Source: Ceriagrion tenellum
Lineage: Eukaryota; Arthropoda; Insecta; Odonata; Coenagrionidae
DNA length: 64,000 bases
Assembly: GCA_963169105.1 (NCBI GenBank)
Contig: OY720643.1
Span: 98,218,848 to 98,282,847, forward strand
Reading direction: 5' to 3'
A program made the translations under genes and the position numbers. Below the pieces are notes generated by a model, which was not told the origin of the DNA, ran no database searches, and saw only the letters and a program-made list of their open reading frames with translations. This document shows positions 24,063 to 38,468 of the stretch, one piece after another. Numbering within the stretch: position 1 is the first letter of the stretch; each line of letters opens with the position of its first letter.

Positions 24063-27000
24063 TATCGTATCATCTTATGTAAATATACTAAGAAAAATGA
24101 ATATTATTTTATGGTTGGTAAATATTTTTGATTTAAATATGGAAGCGGAATCACCGAAAATATTCATCTCACTCAGTCACAAATAAATATGCGCTATTGA
24201 TGCCAGGTGGTCGATAGGGAAAGGATTATCTGGGAAATGTCGGAGAGAAATCCAGCGTCAGCTCTTCACGAACCGCACAAAGAAGATCACAGTTGAACGT
24301 TCCATCTAACAGACGTTAACGAGGGATTTCTACATTCTGCTGGAAATATGGTATCGTATGTAGATTCGCTTTTGGGTAAACCTCCATAAGGCCAGTAATG
24401 CTATGCTGTTAGCAGCGGCATAAAAATTATTATTTGTCCTATGCAGCAAACCAACTGCACACACTAGAGTATTCTGATGTTCTAATATTATTCGCTCATC
24501 GGAATACTAATTTAATTGCTATAACCTAAAAGTAAAATACTTCAATTTTGCGCGGCGTTAGGAATGATTTCTTAAGCGGGTTTAGGGTAAGAGCAAGGAG
24601 TGTAAACCTGGCAACAGCCTTCTCCATAAGGCCCATCTTATCAGGAACACACTATGCTTTTGCACTGCTCTCCACTTGTGTGAAGTGATTTCCTAGGAAA
24701 CAGCTTCGCCACGGTCAGAATTTGGACTCGGACAATCAGGACGTGAAGCCGCTACTCTATCCACTTAATCAATCTGATTAACAAAACACGCCGTGAGTGT
24801 TGCTAAATCCCCTTCTCAATTCTTCCGTAACGGATGCCGTTCTGTATCTGTCTTCTTCTTCCGCTCCACTTTAAGCCCTAAGGAGGAAATGCTTCGCTCT
24901 GACCCTCCTCCCTACCTCCACTTCCTTCTGCCTAATCCACCGACCCTTTTTGTTTCCCATCCAATCGCAGCTGTCTATGGGTTAACCCGTTTTCTTAACT
25001 CGATTACTAACCAGCTAGTGTCCTCTTTCAGGCTTTTCCTCTCCGAATGACCGGCGTCTGTTGCCTGTCATTCTCATTTTTTTCTTAAATTAAGATAAGA
25101 GTCTTCCTCTTAAGCATTTCAGTTTTCCTTTGCGTCTGCTACAGGTGTTGCAAAAGACTTTTACTTATAGTAGTGTTTTTCCGTGTCTTGCAGCAAATTG
25201 CCTTGGTAAATTTAATGTCAATTTCAAAAGTAAATGTTGGAAATGTAACCCGCAATACGACACGGACCAAGCTTGAACTATGCTAACTTAACACAAAATA
25301 TTGTTTTATATTGGAAGTGCGGTCGAAAATAGACGTGGTATAAGGAGTTAGTAGGTGAAAGGGGAAAGGCTGGATGAGGGAATGAACAAACAATCATTTT
25401 CATCAATCATTAATCTTTCGTACCTGCGATCGTCGTTACAATGATAGATGGAAAAGAACCATGAATCCTGCTCGAATAGTTGTAACTCTTAGTTCTTGAG
25501 GATGACTCCTAACAATGGTCAGGAATGGTGTAGCGAGAGGAAACCAATGAGTAACAATAATCAAAAAAGTCAATCATTATGGTGAAGCAGATGTTGCTTT
25601 GATGATAAAGCAAAGATATTTGTTATTTACTTCAAAAGTTATTTCAGAAGCCTCAAAACGCGACATGGGTGTGGGAATCTTAATTGTGTTCGTTTGGATT
25701 TACTTGTTCGTCGCTATTCCTAGTGAAGTTAGCACTGAGTTAACATGTTGATGGGGCGTTAAGAATGTGATTTTATGCATATTAAGTACAACTGTACTCG
25801 ATGGATTTCTTATCGTTCAGTGGTGTTAAACGCGCTCCTATTATCATCAGTTGTACACTTCAGCTAAAAATAAGAGGAAATAGACTCTCCTGTTTCTACC
25901 TCTATGTAAATCGTACTTGCATAACTCAAAAATGAACGATTTGTCAAAATTCAGTGAAATATCAACTAATGTATTATTTGAACTTATCTTACATTGTAGA
26001 GATGGAAAAAAATATTACTGAAAAATCAAATTGATTCACAGGTTGAACGTATGAAGACAATTCGGCATTTCTTGGGTAAATAAAACATTTTATTTATGTG
26101 AAAATAGAAGTTAATTTGTTTTCTCATCGTTGACGCTTATCCATAAATACCGGTAGTTTCATGTTATGATTATACAAAATCCTAATTTTCATTTGAAACC
26201 AGGTTCAAGAAATACCGGCTTCATCTTTCTATAAACATTAATCAGAAATCGGTGAAAACCTGGCCATGGGGTTACACCATTCAGGTTGTTTAGCTTACAG
26301 TTCAAGTAGATCTCCATTGCTGGGGCCTTCCCACGAATCAGTGGGAAGCAAATCGTGCACCGCATGCCTTCTCCGTGTTAATGGTGCTCGCTATTTCCGC
26401 CCGTATTTCTTCGATCAATTTTCCGCGAACGATTACGCGTTCATATTCATCGTGTAATGCGTTTTGCTTTTCTACTCATCGCATGCTCTTTCACTCTTTG
26501 ATTGTGTGTGTTGATGCTGCTTTCAGTTGGAATAAATCATCTCCTTAAAAAGACTCTAATAAACGTTAAAATCTTAAATTTCGAAGTGGTTAAACTCTGT
26601 TGAGACATCACTTTTACTGGAGGAAGCTGTATTGTAATTATGAATTTACCATCCGTCCTCCTAAATTTTGTGATGGTGGCAAAGAGACATGGTGGTATTT
26701 GTGCTGAATTCCTTTTCGGTTGAATACATCATTTCCTAAAACTAGCTTCGCGGAGGGGAGTAAGGTCTCAGATTTTGACTATTCGGGTTTCTAAGGTCAC
26801 AAGTCTTCACTACCAGCTTTAAATGATCAATTTGTTATTTCCATCTATGTTCTAGCTCATTGTGAACCTCTTTCAAATTTTGGATCGGTTTATTTAATAG
26901 GTTTTAAATTATCAGTTTTAGAACGAGATGAAAAAAACTGTTCTTCTGCATAAATATAATTTATTTCACGACCCAGGTTTCGCTGCAGCATCTTTTGGTG

Positions 27001-30000
27001 TTTTTTATATTATGTTCACAAAAATTCGTGAAAATGTGGATAAGTTAAATTGCAATGAAATAAATAAACATTGTTAATAAAATTCACAAATGTTAATTGA
27101 TATATTATTTCACAGAATTTAAGATATGCAAATTTTGTAAACACCTCGAGTTCATGGCACTGCACAAAAATAAAATAGGTAGAGGAAATATGAAAGTGGA
27201 GAAGGGGGAAGAGTGGGATACAATATTTCATTTAGAGGAATACTCGTTATGTGATGGAAAGATTCCACCAATTCATGCCTGAAACTGTCTCCTTTACAAT
27301 TAGCGTAGTTTGATGCAGTCCTGTTAGTCCTGTCGTATATCTCGCTGCTGGCATTCACCAGCCTGCTCAATTTAATTTTTTTGTGTGAATATATATTTTT
27401 ATTATCCGTTCAAATATGTTGATAGTATTTCCTAGCAAGTGCTTCCCTCTCGTCTGTTTTATAATTCAACACCTTTCATGCGCGCTCTCCAATCTCCGAC
27501 GTGAACATTTGCTCAGCCATTTATCACCAATAACCTCTGCCAAATTATGTGTTTATTGTGACTAGAAATTTCATTTTCATGGAATAGCAGTATGAAGTAA
27601 AACATGCAAAATAGCGAGTCATGTATGCCTGTCTGGTCGAGTTACATTTTTAAGGCACCATTTTCATTTTTTCCCTTTTGTCAAAACTTTGTAAATCTCT
27701 TCATAATTGAAGAAGTAAGGAAACAATACTCTTGCTCAATTGCCTTGAAAATGAGCGATTTTCTGAAAAAAGTCACGTTATAATGTTGATAATTGCATTA
27801 AATAAGCTAAGTTTTAAATTTAATTACGCGAAAATATTTCAAACTTTTTAAAAATGTGCGGGTTCATTGTTAATATTGGCTATTGAATTAAACTCTCTGA
27901 TTGAATTTTTTTGAATTCTGATTGAATATTAAATCTTTGAATTTTTCACAACCAGGGCTAAAGGTAAAAAGATAGAGAATTCACATTTCAGATCTGTGCA
28001 TATTGACTTAGCTATTTTAGCTAATTGTATACCGTCTTCTGGCGATACTCTAAGAATAATTCATTATTTAGAGTGAGTTGGATTGCTTAGTCCCAAATGT
28101 AATTTTTTTTATTAATTATGAATTTTCCAATGTTTTTAAAAAAATTCGTTTCGTTTAGTGTTTCAAAAATTATCATCATCTCGTGTCTCTCTTTTCCTCT
28201 TTGAAACCTACGAAATTAGATTACACCTTACCCCTTTGAGCAAGTACAGTCGCTTGTTTAAGAAAAATAGAAAATTGGCTTAGAAAATAGAAGAATTATT
28301 GAATCCTTGACTTACACTCTAGGATGCGTTTCTTTGCAAGCTTTTATTTTTTTATTTTCTGTTTTATTTATTATTTAATGGTTCTTTCGCCTATAAAGAA
28401 TAAATATTGCATGGCGGGTTGTAAGTTTAAAGTTTTATTTTTAAATTTAAGTTTAATTTGTGGTGAATATAGCGGTAAAATATTTCCTAAGACGAACATT
28501 TCTGTGTGGTAGTTAATTATTTTCCTGAAGTAGAGGAAGTCGTTTTGATTTCATTATCAGCTTCCTTTCCGCCTTATTTTTTCAATATTCTGTTTAAGAA
28601 AAAAAGGAGCCGGGAGAATCATTGACGTTTGATTTCACGATAAGCTTTGGACGTGCGCATTACCAGAACCGACGATCCATATCGCCTTAATGGAATGACA
28701 AGTCCGCCTTTAATGCGATCGCTTATCTGTGGGAAGCAAGTATGTGTCGGAGGCACTGTCATGATACACCCTTCACCCTATCTGAGAGAGAGGGAGACGG
28801 TAGAAGTTGTTAGCAGTCCCCAAACATATCGTAACCTCTATACCACCCGTTCCAATCTCCAAATTTAGTGCATACTATCCTGCCTCACCTCCTCCCCGTC
28901 CTTCGACCATTGATTTGAAACCTCACTCAATTTCCTTCCCTTATTTTTTGGAGATACACGTAAAAGAGGGGCGATTTCTAATTTTTAACGTGCTCATTGT
29001 ATTTCAAGCATCATTATGGAAAATGGTAAGAGATCTTTTTTTAAAATAAAGACAATGGATTGGAATTTTCGCCGCCTATATTTAAATGAACGAACATTAT
29101 TTCAAGTCACTTACCATAACTTTCTTGAAAAGCCTTTCCAACAACATTGCCATCGACGTTATAAACTCTTTTTAGAACTTTTTTATTAAATGCAAAACTA
29201 TTAGTGATACTAGCGAGTATAAAAATAAACATATGATGCAGCGGCGTGTAATTATCACTCACAACTGCATACTAAACCCACTTTTCATTGGGCCAACTCA
29301 TTTATTTGACGCGCTATATGCGCTTTCAGCGGGTACCCTGCTGCCGACACCGAGGCTAGATTTTTTATCTTTTATTATTTGATCCAATGAATTCATTTAG
29401 AGGGAGATTCTATATTTTAATATGAAATAAGGGTAGAGGGTCATACACACGTAAATATGAAGTCGTAAATCTTGGGGCGAAAATGTTTTTACCGTATGTA
29501 TAAATTGATTATTACGGTATTAACTTCGTTAGAATATTTCTAGTCCAATCTTTTCGAACGGAGATTGCAATGGAGTACGATATTGTTATCTGTACTGATT
29601 TTTAGTTCTATTACTTCATACTCTAAAGAGGGAAATGCGACTAAATCATTTTAAATGGCACTTCTTGTTATGAATTACCTAAAATAAATGTTAATCATGA
29701 TTGAAGCTGCGACTAAAACTTTCTAGAATTATCAACAATGATACTTACTCAAGTTTTCAGCGCTTGGTAAAATCTAACAGTGATTTTAGATAATTTTGAT
29801 TCTCAGATGCATAAGGTAAATGGAAAGTTAACAGTTTCACTTGCATCATGGTCTAACTTTTTTCGTGGAAATGCGAGTGCCTAATTTTCCCTATTTCGGA
29901 CGTAAAGAACGATGATTTTAATCCCTGCTTAGGATGAGTGTGATTAGAGTGACATTTCTGATAAAAGACCAAGTGGATGAAACATCTTACTTCTAAATTT

Positions 30001-30363
30001 GTCAAACGATTAGAGAATAGGAAAACGATAGTGGGACCTATTTCAGAGGAATGTGAAATTTTTAGTGGAGCTCTGCCTTTGTAGTTGCTTCACAAAATTG
30101 AGAAATGACCGAAAAATCTATAAAATAAAAATATGAAATTCGTTATTTTGTTCATTTTATCAATTCTCTTTTGGCGTGGGCTGGGTCAAAGAGTTCGTGT
30201 ATTGCTTTTAGGCCTGAAAACTGCATCTCTTATTTTTCTAAATTTTTCCTTAAATTTGTGCACCGCTTCTGCTTATATGGTTTTCATGCATTGTTTCATT
30301 ATTGGGTTACTATTTGACCCCTAACATATCGCCGTGTATTTAACGGTATTCGGCGAGATATGG
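24063..30363. other. Long AT-rich stretch, no gene recognised
   Basis: No gene, RNA gene or repeat that I can support. A 22-base interrupted inverted repeat (CTTCCCA...TGGGAAG) lies at about 26327-26348 in a GC-richer patch. Confidence 0.45.
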
Positions 30364-30410
30364 TGAATTTTAAAAGAGAAAACTTTGTGATGTCCTCTCG
30401 GTTATTTATT

Positions 30411-30456
30411 TGCACTACGCGTTTCCACGCTTAAAGCGTCATCACCAAGTACAATG
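30411..30456 (-). ncRNA. Hammerhead ribozyme-like motif, left arm
   Basis: Read on the minus strand: GGTGATGA (one base off the CTGATGA box, C3 replaced by G), hairpin CGCTTTAAGCG, then an intact GAAACGCGTA and GTGCAAATAAATAA. The right arm keeps CTGATGA but has lost GAAA, and this arm keeps GAAA but has lost C3. The two arms have therefore decayed separately from one parent motif. With C3 replaced, this copy should not cleave. Confidence 0.5.
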
Positions 30457-30535
30457 AATTTGTGTTTCAGAGGACAGTAATATATATATATCGGGGAGGT
30501 GGGGACGTGGGATAGAAGGGAAAAACATAAAGTCA

Positions 30536-30576
30536 TTGTGCCTGATGACGACGCTTAAAGCGTCGAAGCGCGTTGT
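30536..30576 (+). ncRNA. Hammerhead ribozyme-like motif, right arm
   Basis: The order is: stem I 5' strand TTGTGC, core CTGATGA (30542-30548), a six-pair stem II hairpin GACGCT/AGCGTC (30550-30564) preceded by one extra C, GAAG (30565-30568, where the family has GAAA), CGCGTT, then GTGCAA. GTGCAA can pair with TTGTGC as stem I (six pairs, two of them wobbles), placing the expected cleavage after GUU. The extra C and the G in place of A15.1 make this copy imperfect. Stem III is only a short palindrome, as in minimal forms thought to work as dimers. Structure is inferred by hand; activity is unknown. Confidence 0.55.
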
Positions 30577-30626
30577 GCAAATAAATAACCGAGTAGACAT
30601 TACAAAGCATTTTCTTTTAAAATTCA

Positions 30627-33600
30627 TAATAGTCCTCCCAATAAGTCTTCTCCACATTCACCCATGACTATTGCCATCCCTATTTTACCTTTCTATAACC
30701 CTTTCCAATTTCTATCATATATTTCCTGTGGTATTTGTCAATAGTTAATTTTTTCAATCTCCATAACACTGAAGCTCTCTCATTTTCAAGCACCTCATTC
30801 TCTCTGCTTATACTTAATAATTATAAGTATCAACACATTTTTCTGTCATCAGAAATTTTGCTTCAATAAAATGAAGTTGGAAGGAGATAACTTTTCTATA
30901 TTTCGCTAATTTTTTTCTAGTTCAATTTCATTAGACGAATATTTTAATGCTTTTATATGCTAATATTTAATAACCCACTACTTATGGCTTTCCCTCCAAC
31001 ATTTGCGCTATGACGCATTTTCACATGTCATTACGCCGGTTTATTTTTATTTGGTGAAAGTTGTAACCCGTGACTTTAAAAAATGTTTATATGCTTATCA
31101 GTAGAAATTGAATAGCTGACGGTTGTACCTACGAATTATCTGTTTGGAATTGTTGGGAAATTTTTTGGTACATACAACTCCCAAATATGAGTAGAATTTA
31201 TAATATTTCCTGCTCATTTGGAATCTATGGTCGATTTTTACCAACAAAACACATGGAACTCTCCTAAAAGCTAACATTAGCAACCAAATCGCTCCCAAAG
31301 TGGGTGAAAATTACAAAAAATCTAGTGGTAAAAACTGATTGAATGTTATCATGCGTAACCATTATTCAGCCCTTCTTGCCGCTCATAATAGTTTAACACT
31401 ACTTGTAATGCTTGTAAATAAGCTCTTTGTGTAAACAATTTCATTCAAATAATCTATGGTGTAAATGTAATGGCCACGAGTCCAAATACCATATGGAGAA
31501 TTGATTTCTAATAATAAAAGTCTAGATGGGATGCGGCTTCAACAGTCACAGCTTGTTACATTTCTGCGTCTAATGCAACACAATTCATAAAAAATAGCAT
31601 TGGCGTCAAATGAATACTCTAAGCATCCTTTAAGGCTGTGAGAAACTCCCCTTCCGCGAGTTGTAAACGGTATTGAATTTAAATACAACTTTGTGTTTTT
31701 ACTTTGTAGTAGCTGAGACGGAACATTCAATGAACGTAAAATTCAATGATTTTGGCATCATCGAATCCTAAAATATTTAAAGTTACAACAATTAGAAAAT
31801 AACACCCTCCCTTAGTTCTGGTTTTTACTTCTTTATTATTGGCGTTTCCCATGGGTTACGGCTGTGAGCTTAACAGAGGTATTTTATAAAATACGAATAA
31901 GTTCTGACCCAGAGATCGCATCGGGAGGATTACAGCGTATATTTCGTATGCTTTCATATTTACTTGACGTAGATGATTTAATTTATTTCGCCTCGTAATG
32001 CATCTTATAACATCGTGTCAAAACCATTGGTGGTGATTTTTAACATATTTTTTGACTTTCCCCTGTTCAGGATTCTAACGGAAGTAGCATGGACTATTGA
32101 GAGGTAAGAAGATAGAGCTATCGTCCGGATATTATAATTAAAAAATAATTCTTATCCCTCATTTTTCTGAGGAAATTCTCTTTTATTTCTCTGGCTCCTG
32201 ATCTCTCTTCGGTGTCTTTCTGTGGTCCCTGTTTCCATTGCCTCCGTATCTTCCTATACTTCTCCCGCTGCTCAGGCAACCTCTCCGCCAGATACCCGTC
32301 TCCTATCGTGTAATTCCATTACCTACCCCGGAACGGTTGGCGTCACCGAGCCCTCCTCCAGCGCGCCGCCAATTACCCCGTGTGGCCCTGATGGGAAGTA
32401 CATCGGTGGGAGGTGGTCTGGTCTAACGGGGGTTGGGAGACATTGAGGGGGAGGGAAAGTGGGAGGGAGGGAAGCTGTAGCGGCCCGCTCTCGACCGGTG
32501 TAATAGCTCAGCCAGTCTTCCATCCTGGACCCAGAGATATGAATTACTCAATGGGAAAAGCAATTGGATCATCATGAGTCTCGCAGTGTTGCTTTCATTT
32601 CTCTCTCAACGGCATTGAAGGGGGGTCTTGATGGCTAAATGGAACAAGTGGAAGTTGGAGGATAGCGGATCCGCGTTTTCGTCGCGTTTTACGGTTGAAA
32701 ATTTAACGTGAAACAATTCAAATTTTCACTTTTTTTACCAAAGAATGGTATCGCCTAAGGGATCCTTCTAATTGAATGTTAAAACTCGAATCTGTCCTCG
32801 CTATTTTATTTTTTCATTTGGTGATAAACGAACCCACAGTTTTGGTGTATAAGCTCCTATTGTTCATTCAGGGCTTTGTTCCACATTTTGTCTTCCTAAT
32901 TGGATGTAGAAGCCTTTCTGGTATCATTTTTTGGAGCTTGCTCCCATATTTTCATTTTGGGGATGATCGTACCGGGGAATATAAAGCTGTTTATCCTCTC
33001 ATTTCAAAATGTCCCAACCATTATTATACCATGTTTATTCTGTGGTACGAACAGCTATTACAGGTTTCTTATCTTTATAACGACGAAAACATTTCTGTAA
33101 TTATTTCTCTCTACTCTTAAACATATATTTGAGCGGCTTTAATAAAAAGCATACTTGTAAATATTTGAATTATTTCTATTACTCATTAAAATAATGTATC
33201 TGATGATGTGCCGTATTTGTTAGGTAGTACGTAGCGTTTAGGATAGGATCATGTTAGCAACAAATTTAGAAATGGCGGAATGAGTTAATTTATTATCATT
33301 ATTCTATAAGATTTTAGTTGGCTTTTAGACTGTAGACAGTCGGTCTTCATTTTATGGTTATTCTCTGTATAATACTTGCTAGAATTTAGGTCTTAATAAC
33401 CATTTTCTCACCTCATGACGTCCAACATCCGTGTCCTCTTCTTTTCACTTCCGTAATCCTTCAACACTCAACCCTGTAGAGCCATTTACAACATACACTG
33501 GTTTATTAGTAATGCACACTTTTGTTAGTCTACTGTAGTAAAGTTTCTCTGGCATCTCATGACATCCCTTACTGTAACAATTGTTTTGATATTTGTTTCG

Positions 33601-36600
33601 ATCGATGTCTTTTACCTTTCAATTTTGTCTCTCAGTTAACTATTCGGTGCATGACCCATGTTACGCTCCATAACTTTTTCCGAAGCACGCGCGTCTTCAT
33701 TTTCTGTCATTGATGAGAATATTTTATGCATTTGCATGTGTTCACGTTTATTATTGCATGTGTGACGCATTAGACACGTTCTTCCTGTCGATGGTCACCG
33801 GGAATGCTAAAATGCATGCATAAGAGCCATTTTTCCTTTGCTTTTTTGACATTTTGAATTTCTCATTATTTAAATTATTTGCTTGCTTCAAAACACTCGC
33901 TGTAAAATTTCCGTTATAGAGAAGTATAATATGCTAGAAGTATAAGATAATCGAAAGCTGAACCCTTTCTTAAATATCTCTGACCGAATTTTGGGTGTAA
34001 CACAGCTGATGGACGGGTTTTGAGACTCGTCGGATACACTCTAGGTCATGATAAATTGAAAAATGGGCGGATTTCAGGTCGATACAGGTAGGTATTACTC
34101 TAACCCCATTTCATATCAATAGTTATAATTAAAGGCTCGTAATAAGTGAGATGCAATGTTAAGCAGGTAGAACCTTCAAGTTAAATCATGCGATTAAAAA
34201 AAAATGAATCTGAAAAAATTCTCGTTTCGATGTTCATTTCGGTGCCTCCAAAGTTGTTTTATCGCTGTATCTGTAATTTTAATTGTATTTTGTTTGAACC
34301 AAAGTACCCGCTTTTTTGGCGATTAAAAACCTGTGGCCCTAACAGTCACTCAGTTAATTTGGATCCGGTTGTCCATCAACAAGGGATACTTCTAACACTT
34401 TACGGCAACAATTGTTAACGTCCCGTAGTTTTCACGTGCTATGGACAAAGATGTAAGCCTCTGATAACTTCGAAACTAAAGATTCGATAGAAAATTGCTT
34501 ACGAATTTCCATAGAAGTAAATATTTTCACCTTGATTGGTACGTGAATCCGAGTCCTTTTGTTTTACGTTGCGTGCTTTTGGCATATAAGCTACATTGGC
34601 ATATTTCCTCCTCTGTGTAACCGTTGCTAGTCCCGATATCCAAAAATTTGTTGCATTTTTCACATTGTACCCTACTCACCGTTGGGATGGCAAACATAAG
34701 AATTCGCATGGGGAAAATACTGAGCCGTAGGTTTTACATGCCTCTCGCACTATACATACAGTGACATTCCTATTGAAATGAATGTTTTGCAGGTTAGTTC
34801 AGAGAATAATGTAAGCAAAGGCTCCCGTTACGTCTACTCTATCCCAAAACGGCTTCTTTGGACTGACCATACCATGTGCACTGGATATTTCCCTCCGCTC
34901 TGATTTCCCTCCAATCGCGTCCTTTCGCCCCTGCTAGTTTTTATTTAATGACGCCCTTCTCACCTTCTCTTGTTTCTTTTGTTTCCCGTCATGCCTTTCA
35001 TCTCCAGCACAGCACGCAGCCCTTTGTTTGCGTGCCATAAAGATTTTGACGTTGCATATCGTCGAGGACTTATTTTGAATCATGCCATAAAAGTGCCGCC
35101 CGCAGCCTCGTTCGCTCGCCTTCTAAGACTCGCGGAGGAGACGGGGTGGTGTCTTGGGGCAATGTATGGGAACGATCGCGTGGTGTGGGGCAGAGGGTGT
35201 CGACGCAAGGAATAGGGTCATGTGCTTCCCTTCACAGCCATCACCACCCTCTCAGCGCGCAGTACTGAATGCATTTTTTTAATCTCCAGTCTTCCCCTTT
35301 CGTCGTAAGCAAATTACGTCTCTATCAAGGGTTCGGTGCTTTTTTGTTTTTTTTTCTCGTTTTAACCTCCTCTGGGCGTGTGTGTAAGAAAACGATTTAG
35401 GGTATGGAGTTTGCAGGTGAGCGGAAAATTCTTGCTCTCTGTCTCTTATGTCCAAACAATTTACTTGCGCCCATAGATACATTACTGATTTCTTTTGAGA
35501 TCATTTGTGCATCCCCGTTTCCTCTTTTAATTAAATTTGTGTATGCCAAAAGTTTTATTTTATAATTAATGCCAAAAAACAAAATGAAAGGGGGTTACCT
35601 TGCATTAGTGAAGTTTTGATTTGAACTTTCTAAATGCATTGATCTCTCTTCCGCATTTGTGGATACTGCATTTTTACGTTGATAATTATTTGGATTCGAT
35701 ACGTCTTTTTAATCACGAAGGAATAAATGTTTTTATTAGTCCTTTTATTACTGGGTACCGATAAATTCATGTATGCTTTATCCATCGCTTGTTTAAAATA
35801 ATGACTTTTACTCATGGTCATACCGGTGATACCATTAAGATATTTACCATTCATAAAGATGTTTTTGCGATTTAGTCTCTGTGTCTTTCGTTATCTTTAT
35901 CGGAGCGGAAAAAATCTCTAGCTTTTGCATTTGCTTGACATGTGATTGTAATTTAACTGTGATTGAGCTTGTCAATGGTCAAATTTCAATTTAATTTTAT
36001 CAATAAAATTCATTTCCACAATTCTCGTAAAGAGTTTCTTTAACGCATTTTCAAGTATAACAGCAAAACGTTCTCGAAAATCTAGTACTTAATGTATTGA
36101 GCCGTTGATCATTTTAGTTTTGTTCTGTCGGTTGAAATTTTTAAGAGTTACTATAAGGTTGTCAATTGTCTTGTGTCGATGAATGTCGTTGTGTATTCAG
36201 CAAAATTTTGAAATCATGGAAATAGTTAACTTTTTGCTTTATCACGTGGGGGCCAATTCTTATTGTTGCCAATCATCAAATCATTGCTGCATTATGACAA
36301 TTTCTCTCAGTATTTCAAACGATATTGTGTCCTTCTTTATATGAGGCTCGAAAAAGTAATCCATTTTTTATTGTGAGGTGATTTCAGTGTAAAATTACTT
36401 ATTTTTTAGTTTTAATTTTGTTATCTTCTGACAATTGATAGGGAAATGTAGCCTTCGTTTGATCTGAACGACAAAATACATCTCCGCAATTTTTTCCTCA
36501 TCTAAAACTTGAAATTACTCTGACTGCTATGCAGGAATGGGTGAAAATGGGCAAAACGATGTAGTTTCAGTGCATGTTGTATTTGTACGCTCTACCAACG

Positions 36601-38187
36601 AAAGGTTAATTCATGTTTGTCTGAAACTTATAAAAATGACGTTCGAGCACACATTTTGAGCCTGAATATAGGGTCAGTCTCTTATAATATTTTTTTCAGT
36701 TGTAATTTATTTCTAGCGTGCTGTCTTACTTTTCCATCGTAAACGATATTATTAGTCTCTTATATCTTAATTTGATCATGAATTTTCCCTCCACGATCTT
36801 TCTTTGTACAATATCATGAAACTGCTCATACTTAAAAATACGTTCGACCTTTAGAGCCATTTTTTGCGTTAGTAATGTCATGGTGTCATTGAAGCAATTA
36901 TATCATGTTAAGCAATTTCAGTTACACTAAAAATATTTTTGTTATATGTTAAGCCGCTATTCTAAATACACTGATAGCAATACTTACTCTATAAATTACT
37001 TGAGAAAAGTTTTTTTGAAAAATAGTTTTCACTTTTCTGCGTGTTTCTTCCGCAGAAATAGTATATTACGCATTTAATTTTATTTCTCTGTTAATCTATT
37101 TAAAATATCACTATTTGTCGTCTATATTGTCAATGATATACAATGAAAAATAAATGACAAAACTTAAATATTAGGTATAGCATTATACATTGATGTTCTT
37201 GCGAATATACCCAGTAAAAATAATAAAAATCGCGTACAGACCGACGAAATATTCGTTGATTTGTGGCTGAAGTAAAAAAAATTGTTTCTGAAAATTATCT
37301 TTTAAGCCTCATTCTTTCCTTCAACTTTTCTTGCGTAGCATTGTGAGAACAGCGTAATTGATTTGAGACAGCGGAACATGTGCCCAAAGTATTCGTTAAT
37401 AAAAAGCCTCTATGTGAAAGAAAGTGAAAAGCGCTCTGTCAGGTCATTGCCATTCTTATCTCGGCTTATGCTTTAATTTATGGAAAAATGGAAAACGCGC
37501 TCGGTTGTGGATGAAGTTGTCTCGTATAATATATATTTAATATTATTTTGAATAAAAAATAGAGCCAATTTGCTGTCATTATCAATAGCTCTTCAATTTT
37601 AAGATATTTTCGCGGTAATCCTTTTGTTATATATGTTCTCCTACCAACTCTGATATTTCCTTAGAGCGCTTCTGTTGAGTTTTTCTGATTTTGGCTGGCT
37701 TATACATTATGTATCTTTAGTCTTCCTAGTGGAAATTTCCCTTCAATCAAGTTGTGTGTATCACAAATTGTTGGCCTTACATCTGGATCTTGTCTTTATT
37801 GTAGCAATTCTAATTGTTTACCTCATTTTTCTTACATTCCTCGCATTTGATCTTATCCGCCCATCTTCAGCATCTACCCCAAGGTCTAAGTTTCGGAAAG
37901 TTCTATTTTCTTTTGTTCCTGCATTCTAATGATCCGTGTCTTTGAGCCATATAGTTCAACACCCTTGGAATGTTTTCACGACTGCTTCCTATATGGTGGT
38001 TCCATAATCATTTATAAAACAGATATTTTATCTCATTTACGCTTACTATCAATGACGGCCGTGGTTGGTTTTCCATTCACTGTCATGCATCGTGGGTCAT
38101 CTTCATATGCCTTAACCATTCTGTCGGAATTGATCAATGCTTTTTTGTTTTAAGTCCTAATGATCATTGAATAATTATTTGTGGCTT
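30627..38187. other. Long stretch, no gene recognised
   Basis: Mostly AT-rich. GC-richer patches at 32200-32520 and 34860-35260 hold only short frames of biased composition and no recognisable domain. No RNA gene or mobile element supported. Confidence 0.45.
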
Positions 38188-38468
38188 AAAGAGCGACACA
38201 GATAATATTGTCATGATGTCTCAATACACCTCTAGGTCTGACAGAAGCGTATAAGAGAGATACATTGCCGAACAGATAGTTACAAAAACTCGGGTCTTTT
38301 CGCGCACAATAAGCAACCACAACAAAACTGAGCTCCACCCAATACTTTCCCGTAATACGTGTCATCATTTCACCTCCCGAAACTTACATATTTACACGGC
38401 TGATGTCCAATCACCCCCTGCCACACTCCAATGCGGCGGCTCGCAGGGTATTATGTAGATGTAGATGA
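38188..38468 (+). mobile_element. LINE family B copy 1, 3' end only
   Basis: This is a 5'-truncated 3' end of a non-LTR retrotransposon. It aligns with 40019-40305 and 45304-45675 from AAGAGCGACACAGA onward through TCTAGGTCTGACAGAAGC, ACATTGCCGAACA and GCGGCGGCTCGCAGGGT-like sequence. The copy ends in ATGTAGATGTAGATG, a short hexamer-type tail typical of some CR1/Jockey-group elements. 5' truncation is the usual outcome of target-primed reverse transcription. The protein part covers only the last codons of the ORF and is broken. Confidence 0.85.

Larger units (their letters stand above)
30364..30626. repeat. Foldback element with hammerhead-like arms
   Basis: Inverted arms of nearly 100 bases, 30364-30461 and 30529-30626, flank a loop that holds a (TA)n run at about 30479-30490. 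Shared inverted parts include TGAATTTTAAAAGA, CGGTTATTTATTTGCAC, ACGCG and CGCTTAAAGCGTC. Each arm carries, in opposite orientation, a CTGATGA-type box, a short hairpin built on GCTTAAAGC, a GAAA-type box, a CGCG palindrome and the A-rich tail GTGCAAATAAATAA. This matches the layout of hammerhead motifs in the terminal repeats of Penelope-like retroelements. No reverse transcriptase or GIY-YIG gene accompanies it. Confidence 0.93.

Noticed and set aside
26327..26348. Possible Su(H) paired site (two inverted GTGGGAA motifs)
   Set aside because: The two motifs are in the wrong relative orientation and only about eight bases apart; the known paired architecture has the opposite orientation and about 15-17 bases between sites.
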